Of a stretch of 64,000 nucleotides of DNA, positions 22,035-33,406 are shown one piece after another. The stretch lies in contig CM062816.1 in assembly GCA_031772625.1 (NCBI GenBank), positions 629,230,992 through 629,294,991 of the forward strand. The letters run 5' to 3'. This stretch comes from Pinus tabuliformis. Lineage: Eukaryota > Streptophyta > Pinopsida > Pinales > Pinaceae. The stretch's first letter is position 1; every line of letters begins with the position of its first letter. Position numbers and translations under genes: made by a program. Below the pieces are notes generated by a model. That model was given only the letters and a program-made list of their open reading frames with translations, did no database searches and was not told the origin of the DNA.

Positions 22035-22269
22035 ACCGAGTATGTGGTTAAGCGTGAGAGTCTTCATGCCGACTTCAAGATTCATGGTTCATTGGAGGTT
22101 AGTGAAGCTGGTTTCCATGCGAACCCTCTCTCCATGCATGCAACATTTACTCCTCATGGCTCCGACTAAACAACCCAACTGCTTAAGCCTTCGTTTGTGA
22201 ATTATGGCCACTGTCTCTCCACCCAGGGAAATGATGATCCCATATTGGGATCCTGGAGGCTTGAGCTTG
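22035..22269 (+). pseudogene. Unidentified coding relic with one in-frame stop
   Basis: Plus frame from 22035 reads TEYVVKRESLHADFKIHGSL and AGFHANPLSMHATFTPHGSD, a TAA at 22167, then TQLLKPSFVNYGHCLSTQGN and DPILGSWRLELDFAGT to TAG. Composition and charge spacing look like a real globular protein interrupted by one nonsense codon. I do not recognise the family. There is no splice context strong enough to set exon ends. Confidence 0.4.
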
Positions 22270-22399
22270 ATTTTGCAGGGACATAGTTATATATTGCAGA
22301 AGAGTTCTCCGTCCCCTCCCTTTAGGATGGTGAATTTCATCTTGGCTTTCCAGAGTATATCATCGTGCTATTTCTTATTATGTTGTTTCCTTACATGAC

Positions 22400-23220
22400 A
22401 TGGCATTTACATTATCAAGTATGTGTTTAACTAATCTAGTTAAAGAATAAAATAAATGATGCAAGGTTACATCATGAAGTTTACGTTAATATGCTAATAT
22501 GTTACAACAATGGTTGTTAATGTTTATATAACTTACTATTCATTTTCTAAAGTTTACGACGATGTTACATCTCTCATAATTGAATTAGAATGTATGGAGT
22601 TTTTTTTAAATGTTATTTGTCGATTGCATATTAAAAATTAAAAAAATTACAAGAATTAAAATATACAATAATAAGATATGTGTATCTATCTCTCTTAAAT
22701 TTAAGAAGAAAATAATATATTTAATTTATGAATATTATTGAAATTTTTATGTTATTATTAATTTTTAATTTAATTTATTTTCTTTATTTGACTTAATGTA
22801 AATTTGAGAAGAAAATAATAAGTTTAATTTATGAATGCTATTGAATTTTCTTATATTATTATTAATTTTTAATTTAATGAAAAAAATATTATTTTTTTTT
22901 TTTTTTAATGTAAAGTTACCAATTATATCCCTTCATACTGAGTTTCTCCCCATATTGAGCCTATAACTCAATACAAAAATCAAATAGTTTGATTTTATTT
23001 TATATTTTAAAATTTTGTAATAATAAGTTTATATACAAATTTTTAAGCAAATAGAAATAACGAACCATCATGAAATTTGAATACTGATAAGTGGATACAT
23101 ATTTGTACATCCATGACATGAAACATCTTACACTTGAACGATTGCATTTGGGAATATTACATTTTTCTCATTATAATATCGTCGACAAAATCACATTTCA
23201 TTAAAATGGCTACACGAGAC
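22400..23220. other. AT-rich intergenic DNA, no gene seen
   Basis: Mostly A/T. A ~60-bp motif with TTTAATTTATGAAT and TTATTATTAATTTTTAATTTA recurs at about 22700-22780 and 22800-22880 as a diverged tandem pair. Nothing else is supported. Confidence 0.6.
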
Positions 23221-23944
23221 AACAAGCTGTTAGGGCCGTGCTCTCACTTTTTATTTTTAATTCCTTCTCTTTAGGTCTAGGAGTTTCCAAGATTGTTTGA
23301 CTAGAAACCTACTCTTCAACTTCCTTCAAATTATTCTCTTCCCAAACATATTGATTAGCATATTTTTCCAACTGTGGTTTGGAAAAATTAATATAAGGAA
23401 CACACTGCCGCTCAAGTCTAATAGATGAAATCACTCCTAAAGGGTCATAAGGCCAGCTAAAACTTAATTTAAACTTCATTTGAGACAATTAAATTTCGGA
23501 TTCCTTATCAACAGATCTTTGATTTACGATAAAAGGACTAATTTGAGCTTTTAGTTTGCATTGGGCCTTTTATTTTCAGGATACAAAATGAACCTTATCT
23601 ACATTTAGACTCTGGCTTGTAGATTCCAAAGAAAAAATTCTAATGGGAAGAAATGCAGGTAGTTTGTAAGGCGATAATTCACAGTCACAGACATTAATCG
23701 CCTTAAACTTCTTATGTAAGTACCAGTCTTCCACCTTTGACTACTCACTCAGATGTAAAATTCTCTTCATCTCTGTCGATATCAATGGAACTACATCATT
23801 ATTAAGAAGACATAATGATAAATATATAAAATGATCTACAAAATCACTAAGGGAATAATCTTCTGAATTGGTTATGACCAATGAAGTCCAATGAATGACA
23901 GACTGTGGACAAAAGACTACCAGGAAAGTGGGTTCCCAAGTCAA
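23221..23944 (-). pseudogene. Unidentified minus-strand coding relic
   Basis: From ATG at 23944 a 67-codon frame (TWEPTFLVVFCPQSVIHWTS, LNNDVVPLISTEMKRILHLS) ends at a stop. The next ~500 bases continue in a neighbouring frame with protein-like stretches (DWYLHKKFKAINVCDCELSP, SFSWPYDPLGVISSIRLERQ, NFSKPQLEKYANQYVWEENN) broken by a few stops. The sustained protein-like signal over 700 bp suggests one decayed gene, possibly from a mobile element. Family not recognised. Confidence 0.45.
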
Positions 23945-24644
23945 TCTCCCGGCATCAAAGGTTAAATTTGACGGGTCCCTCTACCTGTCATGGAATGTTT
24001 TTTTGATGGTTTTATTTTTAAACTAGTTTTTACATGATTTTCAATATTTTTTTTTTATTTTTTTTAATATTTTTCTTATAGAAACATAATGAATGAAAAT
24101 TTATATATTTTATTTTTTTCAATTTTTTTGATATATAATATTATTAATAAAAATAAATAATAAAATACATATGAATTTCAGTTTATCAGTTAAAAGCATA
24201 TTGAAGTAACTTCAAGAAACGATATTAGCTAGGGAAAAAAATGTGAAACTCAACCCAATGAGATGAGATTCATAATACATAATTGTGTTTAAATTAAGTA
24301 ATAGTGGGCAAAGTGGGAAACTCAGGTCAATATCCTCTTCACGGAAATTAGAATATTTGAAACATTTTCACTAAATCTTTTAACAAATTAAATTAAAAAC
24401 AAAAAAAAATCCTTTTTTTCCAAATTAAACCTAAAAGAAAAATATAAAAAATTGAAGAAAAAAATAAAAAGGACTTCCACCTTTGCCACAAAGTTGTCTA
24501 ACCAAAACATATTTCTTTGGGAATTGACGGTTGTTTCTGAAACTACTGGTGCCTTTTGGCATTTAAATCATAGAAAAAACACCCTCATTTGTTGCTAAGC
24601 TAAGTGATGCAAAGAAAATTCATAAATAAAAACGATAAAATGGC

Positions 24645-24946
24645 CAAGATATACCTATGATCTGCATATAGGAGAGCTGATCTGCGTATAGGAGAGCTTG
24701 CAGTGTCATGGAGCAGTACATCGAGTTCATGCCCATCCTTTGTATTATTCACTTTTCTCAATTTATTTATTGAGAATTTCATGGAATAAGATGCCGTGCA
24801 TTCTAAATCCTCATGTTTATCCCTCCTGTGCCCAAACGTTAACGTGATTTGCCTCACTTTCACACCTTGAATCGAAAGTTTCACATTTTCCTGCTCTTGC
24901 TTCTTCATTTGGAATTCCTCCATAACTCCTCTGCTTATGAATATTA
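24645..24946 (-). CDS. Unrecognised exon-like open frame
   Basis: From Met near 24923 the minus frame stays open for about 92 codons (KVRQITLTFGHRRDKHEDLE, TASYSMKFSINKLRKVNNTK) and then meets GATCATAG/GTATATC, a plausible splice donor near 24652. Charged composition supports coding; the family is unknown. It contains a 20-bp tandem duplication. Confidence 0.35.
24659..24698. repeat. 20-bp tandem duplication
   Basis: GATCTGCATATAGGAGAGCT followed at once by the same unit with one change (CATA to CGTA). Confidence 0.9.
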
Positions 24947-25635
24947 ATATATATTTTGGCCCTCAAATTTTCTTTGTCATATCCCAAATTCATATGGCAA
25001 TTAAACATATGTTGAGCTTAAATGTTTATGTACTGATTGACGATCTGCCCACATAATAGCCGGTGTACGAAATTGTATGCGAGAAGTTTTTGGCAACGTT
25101 GAGTCTTGTCATGCAGCTCGCTCGTGTAATCTTCCACGGTTCATAGGTCTTCTGCCTTAAATGTGGGCGATGATCTAATGGGACTATAATTATCATGTCA
25201 TACCTAATCCACATTACAATGGATTTCCTCTTTCTTCCCCGTTTCCAAGCCCCACCTCAACATTCCCATCCCCCACCCAAAAAAAAATAGTTTCAGATGA
25301 TAGTGTTTATTTTTTAAAAGGGACGCGCTAGTTCTCAAAAGAAGTGTAATTGAGTTTTTCTTTTTTACATATATATATTTCAGATAAGCTGACAATTGTC
25401 ACATCTCATTACATTCTCATTTATATGGTGTTGCGCAGCGCTTCAAATCGAGACTCCACGGTTGATGAGGTGCATGGCAGCGGACTACCCCAACCATTGA
25501 TCCATGCACTCATGTGCTTCAGACGACAGTGTTTATACCAGCGGGCATACAACAAAGGTAGCTACAGGTTGACCTTTTTTCTATTTACCCTGCAAAATAC
25601 AAAAAATTGAATACCTCCTTCTTCTTCTTGATAAC

Positions 25636-25731
25636 GGGCCTAGATTGACACAAAAAAGAGTTTGCAAATCCAAAAATCCAGAGGGGCCTAGATTGACCCC
25701 AAAAAAAAGTTTGCAAATCCAAAAATCTAGA
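25636..25731. repeat. 48-bp tandem duplication
   Basis: GGGCCTAGATTGAC...GTTTGCAAATCCAAAAATC occurs at 25636 and 25684. Confidence 0.9.
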
Positions 25732-26382
25732 TGCGCATGAGAATACTTTTATTACCATTACTTATGCAAAATCACGGTCTCTACTCGAGAGTCAACTATT
25801 TACCCATAGCAATAGTTGTTTATCTATATGCAAATGATAAATGTCTGGTTTATTGAGGTGAGTGCTATGTTGCCAGAAACTAGAAATTAGAAACACGAAA
25901 CTAAACTAAACACAACGGAACCAGAAACGGAGTTTAGAGGATTCTCATTCAAAAAACAAAGAGAAAGAAAAAGCCAAGAAAAATATAAAAAATATGAGAC
26001 AAAACATTCAACATTAATGTTAACTATTTACATAAGTGAAATTGTAACAATCACATTTAAGCCGTGTAGATGAGTGAAAGAAAAATGTGTCATATTTCCC
26101 ATGCTAATACATAAAAAGCAATCCAAAAGTTTACCAATGAGACAACTATCATTATTTAATTTGGGTTTTATCTATCCCTATCCTTTATTACAATTTTTAT
26201 GCACTTTGCTTTGATTCAATAAAAAAGTTTGCAACATTAACATTAATAATTTCCGAACTGCTTTATTCCTAATGGAAACACACTCCTTGCAATAAGGCTT
26301 TGAGCATTAGGGTAACTTGCCTTATTTTATGAGATGGGTACAATATTATCTTGTTACTCTAAAAATTTATAACCACCATGGA

Positions 26383-26484
26383 TACTATTCCAAGTTCTTT
26401 GATACTTGGCACAATATGTATATATATGGTGCATACTATTCCAAGTTCTTTAATACTTGGCACAATCTGTATATATATATATGG
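26383..26484. repeat. 51-bp tandem duplication
   Basis: Unit starting TACTATTCCAAGTTCTTT at 26383 and 26434, with few differences. Confidence 0.9.
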
Positions 26485-26530
26485 TGTATGACCATTTATA
26501 TTAGTTAATTTTTTACTTAGATTGTGGTTG

Positions 26531-26970
26531 TGGTTAGGAATTGTAATTACATTCGCATGAGGAGTTCTCTAGAATTAGAGAGTGAGTTAACTTAGCACTG
26601 AGTGTTGAGTGTTCAGTTTTGAGTCAAGTGATGGATGAAGAGTTAATTGCAATTCATATTTAGAGTGTGAGTTATCTGAGTTAAGTGTGTGCATGTCAAT
26701 ATATTTTAAGCAAGTCACTAGTTGGAAAATGCTAAATACCCTTCACTGGTTTTATTGTAAAAATCAAGCTTTGTGTGATCAATAGAAGAGTCGAATTAAG
26801 TGCAGTCCATATTTGGAGTGTGAGTTAATTGAGTTAAGTGTGTGCATGTCAAATTATTTTAAGTAAGTCGCTAGTTGGAAAAGGTCATGTTTTGTGTGAT
26901 CAATAAAAAAGCTAGAACTCATGTATTTTGGATGAATTTGTGTTTTATCTCCTCTACATTTCCAAAAATT
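26531..26970 (+). repeat. Left LTR of the outer copia-like element
   Basis: Starts TGGTTAGGAATTGTAATTAC. It is diverged from the other LTR copies and has an internal 153-bp tandem duplication (GAGTGTGAGTT...GTGTGCATGTCAA at 26663 and 26816). The end near 26970 is set by alignment to 35375. Confidence 0.7.
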
Positions 26971-27740
26971 TGAGATGGGAGCTAAAATTACAAAGCCAAA
27001 AAATCCACAAAGCTGAGAATCTGCCACCTCAGTTTGAAGAGCCCCACTATGTAAGTGATAAAAAGTAGAAATTTTCTCCCCCGCACTGCGTGAGCGATAA
27101 GCCACTGTGCAGAGTCACCGTCAGAGCGCAAAGTCGCTATCAGCCACGAGATGTAAGAAAGGTCTAGCTACCATCCACAAAGAATCATAATTCAGAGCAA
27201 ACCAGTCACGTCACCAACTTCCGTCGGGTTCAATCCACATAAGTTTTTTCGTGTCGTTGATGGGTCAACAGTGAACGCAACCACAATACGGAGAAAGAGT
27301 GTTAGCCATGTGGCCCACAGGTACGTTAGCATTGCAGTCACATGACCATTTTTAAATTTTTGAAAGTGGTTTTTTTAAATACTTTACAAATGGTTTTTTA
27401 AAAAGGCTGTTGAATGTCACGTGGGCAAGTTATTGAAAATTTGAAGGGATATTTTTTAAAGGTTCTTTTTTGGAAAGCGCTTAAAGTGATGTTTGTTTTT
27501 TTCCCTATAAAAAAAAAAAAAAAAAGGATTTATTGTATTCGAAAAGGAGATTAGTGATATTTGTTTGGAAATATGTTTTTTTGGATTCTAAGAATTAGAA
27601 TCAAAAGGATTTTATTAAACAAGAGGGTTCAAGGTTTTATAAAATTTTGTTGTTTTTATCAAGCATGATAATTTTTTTGGGTGAAGATTGTATCTTATGG
27701 GGGCATATATTGAAAATTATATTTTTTTTCCGGGGTGATA
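26971..27740. other. Leader region of the outer copia-like element, no gene seen
   Basis: A possible degenerate tRNA-Met primer site (TTTGAGATGGGAGC) follows the left LTR. A 15-A run and T-rich sequence precede the gag remnant. No coding signal. Confidence 0.5.
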
Positions 27741-28244
27741 TGGAGACAACCTCAAGCAATCAACAAAGCAGCTATAAGAAAAGAAATGACAACAGTGGTG
27801 GGTCACAAAGCGTGACTGGAAAAGACTAAGGAAAGGAATAAAAATGAACAATAAGAGATTGTTGCCATGGTTAGGGAGGTGCATGCCGCAATCGAGGAAC
27901 TAAGAAGTCTAGCAGAAGACAAAGAATAAATTGAGGGTGATTAGTGTAGCTTTGATCTGCTACCACCTCCTTTGTTTACATGTAAATATTTTGATCATTG
28001 GTTTATCAAGATGTTAATTTTTCTTAGAGCTAAAGAGTTAATTGAGTACGAGCCTAATAACCCATATGATGAAGTATGTGATGATTTAGCATTGAATTTT
28101 ATAAAGCAGACATTGGGTGAGAAGTGTTTGTGCAAGGTAGCAAAAGCTACAACTTTCAAGGAAGCATGGAAGTTCCTGGAAGCAGATTTTGGTGCAGGTG
28201 GGAGCGACATAGAATATCAGAAAATGTCACAAGAAAAGAAGTAA
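27741..28244 (+). pseudogene. Copia-type gag remnant (DUF4219/UBN2-like)
   Basis: Starts METTSSNQQSSYKKRNDNSG at 27741 with a stop after 29 codons. A second frame gives VAMVREVHAAIEELRSLAED. Then 27972-28244 is open: YFDHWFIKMLIFLRAKELIE and NFIKQTLGEKCLCKVAKATT, then FKEAWKFLEADFG, the usual Gag N-terminal pattern. Stops and shifts make it dead. Confidence 0.75.
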
Positions 28245-28265
28245 ACCAAATATCCGAGAGTATAT

Positions 28266-28918
28266 GTGCATGAATCTGATAGGAAAACAAAGCTAGGAGA
28301 ACCCCATTTAAAAGTGGATGGTGGTTGTCAAGACTATAACATTGGAATCCATTATGCAAGCATGCATATGGATGAAGAACATGCAGTAAAGATTGCAGAG
28401 AGAGAAGTTGAAGCCTTTGTGTGTGAAACAGAGCAGGAGAGAATAAATGCTCAAGGACTCCACTATAATGTGGATGATACAGATGATGGTGAATCCCACT
28501 GTGATGAGACAAATGTGGACGATGATGCAAAGTGATATGTGAATTGGTGAATCCAGCTGCAGCTGATGGATTTGGTGAAGTTGAAATTGTCAATGAGCAC
28601 AAAAATGCTTAGATATCCTACCATAGTGTGGATGAACATTATGTTGATGATATGTGTGGTTTTTTTTTTGAAACAAGGATTTATTGTGGCAATATGGTAA
28701 GTGCAATGTTTCATGAAACATTGAAGGCTGAAGCTGATACTGTAGCAACAAGATATGAAGCAGTTAGAACTGCTCATGAAGTAGTATGTCATCTAGCAAC
28801 AATTGATGATAAAAAACAAGATAAAGTGATTGAAGAGTTTTTGATGAGAATATCTGCTAACAAAATAACAGTGGAAGACAACCTTCATGCATTTGAAAAG
28901 AAGAAAGATGTAGAGTAG
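28266..28918 (+). pseudogene. Acidic open frames downstream of the gag remnant, function unknown
   Basis: Frames 28266-28535 and 28628-28918 encode acidic, Glu/Asp-rich stretches (DEEHAVKIAEREVEAFVCET; KQDKVIEEFLMRISANKITV). They lie where Gag C-terminus or a non-canonical ORF of a non-autonomous element would be. No protease, integrase or RT motif is seen. Confidence 0.4.
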
Positions 28919-29722
28919 GAAGCTCTCACTGAAGAAAGTCATATTTAACATTGTTTTTTAATATGCGGGTGTTCAAAATGGCATGGGAGCAGAAGTTGAA
29001 AGAAAGATTGTAAATAAATTTGATGCATATTTGAAGCTCATTGAAGAATGGATTCAGAAACCAATAAAAAAATAGATGCGAGCCTTAAAGAAGTATTTGG
29101 AATAAAAGAATTGAAAGAAATGGTGAATAATGATCTTGAGTGTGCAGATTACAGGAAAAAAGCAATAATACCTGATGATGAAAGTGAAAATAATAATATG
29201 GATATTTCTAAAAACAAAGATTAATGCATTGAAACCATTTTCAACAATGGAGTCAAGAAGAGATAAGATTTTGCTATCAAGAAATACTACATATAGAAAG
29301 TCATGAATATGAAGAGCAAGAAGAAGAGAAAAGAAGACAGATTGAAGATATAATGTTATGGAAACAATCCATGGTTATACGAATATTTGAAGAGGAATAT
29401 GTAGTAGACAACATCAAAGTGCGTTTCAGCACAAATTCAAGAAAATTCACAGAAAAATTTCAGCAACAACAAGTAAACGAATATGGAGCCTACAATAAGA
29501 AAGAAATATAGAGAATGAAGCAATTTCGAGGATTTAAAATTTGGAAGAAGAGAAAAAGAAAATGTAAAACTATGAAAGTCTTGAGTCATTGTAAGCCTAG
29601 ATGAAACATAGACCAACAGACATGTTTGAGTGATAATTGAGTCAATTTCTCTTATAAGCCTAGCAGGCATAGCTGAGTCATGTTGAATTATGTTGAGTCA
29701 TACAATCGTAATTAAGGGGGAG

Positions 29723-29973
29723 TGTTATAAATTGTAATTACTCCCACATGAGGAGTTGGCTAAAATCAGAGAGTCGGTTAACTAAGTGTTGAGTGTTGAG
29801 CATTGAGTCAAGTCGAGTTATAGATGAAGAGTTAAGTGTAGTCCATATTTAGAGTGTGAGTTAATTGAGTTAAGTGTGTGCATGTCAAGATATTTTAAGC
29901 AAGTCGCTAGCTAGAAAAGGTTAAATATCCTTCATAGGGTTCATTTTAAAAATCAATCTTTGTGTGATTAATA
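29723..29973 (+). repeat. Middle LTR copy, truncated
   Basis: TGTTATAAATTGTAATTACTCC to ...GTGTGATTAATAG. It lacks the last ~60 bp present at 35310-35375, as expected for a tandem-duplication joint. Confidence 0.85.
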
Positions 29974-30314
29974 GAATATTTAAAGAGGAATATGTAGTAG
30001 ACAAGATCAAATTGTGTTTCAACACAAATTCAAGAAAAGTCAAAGAAAAATTGTAGCAACAACAAGTAAATGAATATGGAGCCTACAATAAGAAAGTGCA
30101 ACAGAGAATGAAGCAATTTCGAGGATTTAAATTTGGAAGAAGAGAAAAATAAAATGCAAAATTGTGAAAGTCTTGAGTCATTGTAAGCCTCGCTGAGATA
30201 TAGACCAACATACATGTTTGAGTGATAATTGAGTTAGTTTCTCTGATAAGCCTAGCAGGCATAGTTGAGTCATGTTGAGTTATGTTGAGTCATAGGGTCG
30301 TAATTAAGGGGGAG

Positions 30315-30473
30315 TGTTAGAAATTGTAATTACCCCCACATGAGTAGTTGGCTAAAATTAGAGAGTCGGTTAATTGAGTGTTGAGTGTTGAGTGTTGAGC
30401 ATTGAACATTGAGCATTGAGTCAAGTCGAGTGATGAATGAAGAGTTAAGTGCAGTCCATATTTAGAGTGTGAA
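30315..30473 (+). repeat. Third LTR, 5' part (continues at 35196-35375)
   Basis: TGTTAGAAATTGTAATTACC to ...AGAGTGTGAA, where the Ty3-like element begins. The last five bases GTGAA are its left target duplicate. Confidence 0.9.
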
Positions 30474-31803
30474 TGATCCGAAATTGATCAAGTATTTGAG
30501 AAGGCCTAAAATTCAAAGTTAATGGAATCAAGAAAAAGTAGCTCCATTACGTAGAGTTCGTAGAAACAATCCTAACACAATTTGAACGGGAAAATTTGAC
30601 GTCCAAATGAATGATAAAATTCTTGCTGAAGTTTGTGACGAACTAGTGCACGTCGCATTTTTACTGCTCGACACATGGCATTTTCAGTCAATAGGTCAAT
30701 TTCAACTCCAGGTTGGGTGCAGGTCTTCATTACATGGTGAAGGTATAAGTCTCATCACAAACATATCGTTTATGAACATATATATATTGTGGTGTAAAAA
30801 CCATATATTAAAATATATGTTCTAATATTAAATTGATACCCTAGCATAAAATTTTTTAGGGCACATAACATATATTAATATGTAATGGTGCAAATGTGAT
30901 GGGTTATAAACCTCGGGAATAGAATATTAAAAACAATGTTAACATTATTAAAGTTTCATAACACATATATATGGTGGGTACATTAATATGGTTGAACGCA
31001 TATATAAGGTGGGTACATTACCTATTGGAACAAATGACGTGACATGTTTCAAATCCACCATGACCATAACAGTTCCACCGCTCTTCCATTTAACATGCTA
31101 TATTTAATATATAGTTCAATGACATGCCATGGGTCCATAGCTTTATTGACCGCCATAACATATGAGATTTGTTATTTAATGGTCTGTGTTGTGCATAGTT
31201 TCCATTGCATTGAATGTAATATTGTTATATGGTTATAACAATGCGATATGAAATTTAATTCCTACTATGTTTTCCATTAGGGTTTTGTTACAAACACTAT
31301 ATATACATGTAATGTTATGCCATGAAGGGGATAGGAGAGGTGAGCTTGGTTCCTTAAGAGGAATTCTAACCTTCTATGCAGCAGAAGAGTTGTAGAGCAG
31401 CATTGGAGATTTGGAGGCATACCTTTGCAGGTTTATTCTGGGAGTTGTAAGAGGTCTTTTTCTGAGTTGTCAGTTGTGTCAGAATTCTGAGGTTGAGAAG
31501 AACAAAATTAGACTAGCTAGGGATCTTGTTGATGTAACTTTGATGTATTTTTTTGGCTTTTAATTTCTAATATAAAGGCCCCCTTGTTGAAGACTAGGCC
31601 TGGAGATGTAGGCTTTGAGATAGTCGAACTCCGTTATCAATCTCTTGCGTCACTTTTCTTCTCATGGTTTGATGTTCTAATATGCTACAAAATTTCATAA
31701 TAGTTCTTCATGCTTACGTATTTAATGGTGTTTTTAAATGATGCATTAACACTTTCTAAGAGTAAATAAATCACATTTCAATTAAAGATCTTTTTGGGGA
31801 TCA
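30474..31803 (+). repeat. 5' LTR of the nested Ty3-like element
   Basis: 1330 bp matching 33865-35195 throughout with many substitutions. It contains a short internal repeat (TATGGTGGGTACATTA / TAAGGTGGGTACATTA near 30970-31020) and a TATATATAC stretch near 31300 that could act as a promoter. Confidence 0.95.
30607..30825 (+). other. Open frame conserved in both LTRs of the nested element
   Basis: 72 codons (KILAEVCDELVHVAFLLLDT, LQVGCRSSLHGEGISLITNI). The right LTR at about 34000-34215 holds the corresponding frame (KLLVEVCVESVHVTFLLLDT) without frameshift but with one stop. It lies downstream of, and in line with, the membrane-protein frame that enters the right LTR. It may have been the C-terminal part of that protein. 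Confidence 0.4.
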
Positions 31804-31822
31804 TTTGGTATGAGAGAAGGTT
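31804..31822 (+). other. Primer-binding site of the nested element
   Basis: TTTGGTATGAGAGAAGGTT directly after the LTR, matching TGGTATCAGAG of the tRNA-Met class with one change. Confidence 0.75.
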
Positions 31823-31914
31823 GTTGTTAATTGTGATTTGGAGTATGCATGATCACCATAATCAAATAAAAGCTTGGTGAAGGAGAACTTGTTGCAGGAG
31901 ATCCAGAAGTTGGC

Positions 31915-32742
31915 TTGAGAATAAGGACAACTCAAAGAGAAGAGATGGCTAAAAGAGGAAGCAATGGTCGTTCATTTGGATATGATGTAGGTTTCGTAGA
32001 TGCTTTCATGCCCTTGAGAGCCATGGTCGAAGAAATGTATCAAGAGTTTAAACAAAAAATTCTAAAGACAAAGAAGCACAACCATCACAATGTGGAAAAG
32101 AAGATGAAAGTGATCAAAAAGACCTTATCACTTCTCTCTTGAATCCATCTAAAACTTCAAAACCATTGTTGAAGCTCGATGTTAAGTTTGAGTTACCCAT
32201 GTACAATGGAGAAGTTGATACCGCGAAGCTTGACAAACGGGTCAGGAAAATGGAGTTATTATAGCGTGCAACAAATCACTGAATATGAAGTGAAAATCAG
32301 ACTAGCATCACTTGGTTTAACGGATACAACATTGATTTGGTGGCAGAGTAAGTTACAGAAAGGTACTGAGCATATCGGTAAGATTTTTCCATCATGGTTT
32401 GATTTTATTACCGTACCTAGAAAGAAATTTTATCCATTGGGATATAAGGAAAAAGCTTTAATAGAATGGCAAATACTAAAAATTAGAAAAGGTCATTCAA
32501 TGCAGGAATATACAGATGAGTTTCATAAGAAGGCGTTGATGTTAGATGTTCCTTTGTATATTCAAGAAACTCTAATGAAATACATAGAAGGATTACTTGA
32601 GTATGTTCACAATATTGTATTTATGTTCAGTCCTACTAACATGGATGAAGTGGCAGTACATGAAACTTACATTGAAGCAGGTAAGTTGGGAGTTGGGGTA
32701 TCATCAGAATCGAAAACTAGAATGGAAAGCAAGGGAAAGTGA
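31915..32742 (+). pseudogene. Ty3-type gag (Retrotrans_gag) pseudogene
   Basis: An N-terminal frame at 31915-32142 (Gly/Lys rich, VGFVDAFMPLRAMVEEMYQE) is followed by KLDVKFELPMYNGEVDTAKL in a second frame. An open frame at 32179-32742 then carries the capsid core: YEVKIRLASLGLTDTTLIWW, MQEYTDEFHKKALMLDVPLY. The W-W/Q spacing and the order are typical of Ty3-group Gag. At least one frameshift and a stop (near 32263 in the capsid lead-in frame) break it. Confidence 0.85.
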
Positions 32743-32936
32743 AGAAAGTAGACTTTGGCAAGAAGGAGGTTGAAAATCTCTCTTGTAAGCATTGCAAGAA
32801 AGAGGGTCGTGATGATGATCATTATTGGAAATTTCATCTCGAAATGAAACTGAAGTGGATCAGAAAAGGGGAGCAAAAGGTTACAGCAACAGTGAAACCA
32901 ATGGACCTAGGGTCAGATTCAAGCGATGAGACATAG
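32739..32936 (+). pseudogene. Gag nucleocapsid zinc-knuckle segment
   Basis: Overlaps the end of the capsid frame by 4 bp and reads NLSCKHCKKEGRDDDHYWKF. This is the Ty3 CxHCxxxGHxxxHCW-type knuckle with the central His changed to Arg and the last Cys to Tyr. It ends at TAG 32934. Confidence 0.75.
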
Positions 32937-32947
32937 ATCGCATCATT

Positions 32948-33406
32948 ATGACCGGTAAATCTGATGAAGGTAATGATTCGAACAGTTCCAGAGGCAAGTT
33001 ATTTCATATAAGGGTTGTTATGAAACATACAAAGATCGACACATTGTTAGATAGTGGATCTCAAGCTAACCTAATTTCAGAAAAAGTGGTTAAGCAATTG
33101 GGATTGAAAAACATAAAGCATCGTAAACCATATACTTTAATTTGGATGAGAAGAAATCATAAATTATGCGTAACTGAGCAATGCATGTTACCATTTTCAA
33201 TAACTTCTCAATTTAAGGATAAGGTGATGTGTGATGTGGTAAAACTAAATACATGTGGGATGGTCTTGGGTAGCCCATATTTATATCATAGAAAAGTGAT
33301 CTTTTATACGGAACATAATCAATATCACTTGTTCAAAAAAGGAATTGAATATGTTGTACATTCTCATCACACAAAAGTAGATAAATATGTTTTTATAGTT
33401 GAGTAG
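32948..33406 (+). pseudogene. Retroelement aspartic protease domain
   Basis: 152 open codons. The catalytic motif LLDSGSQANLISEKVVKQLG is intact (D-S-G), followed by CDVVKLNTCGMVLGSPYL, which matches the flap and the second conserved I/VLGxPxL motif. It then gives VIFYTEHNQYHLFKKG. Length suits a retroviral-type protease that works as a dimer on the polyprotein. The frame is intact within the domain but cut off from Gag by stops. Confidence 0.88.

Larger units (their letters stand above)
29381..30473 (+). repeat. 593-bp tandem duplication of element 3' end plus LTR
   Basis: 29381-29973 repeats from 29974 (shared ATTTGAAGAGGAATATGTAG-like start, then GAGCCTACAATAAGAAAG, CAAGTAAACGAATATGGAGC and the purine tract and LTR start). 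The second copy is interrupted at 30474 by the nested element and its LTR resumes at 35196. It probably arose by recombination at the short homology ATAGAATATT / ACGAATATTT. Confidence 0.9.
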
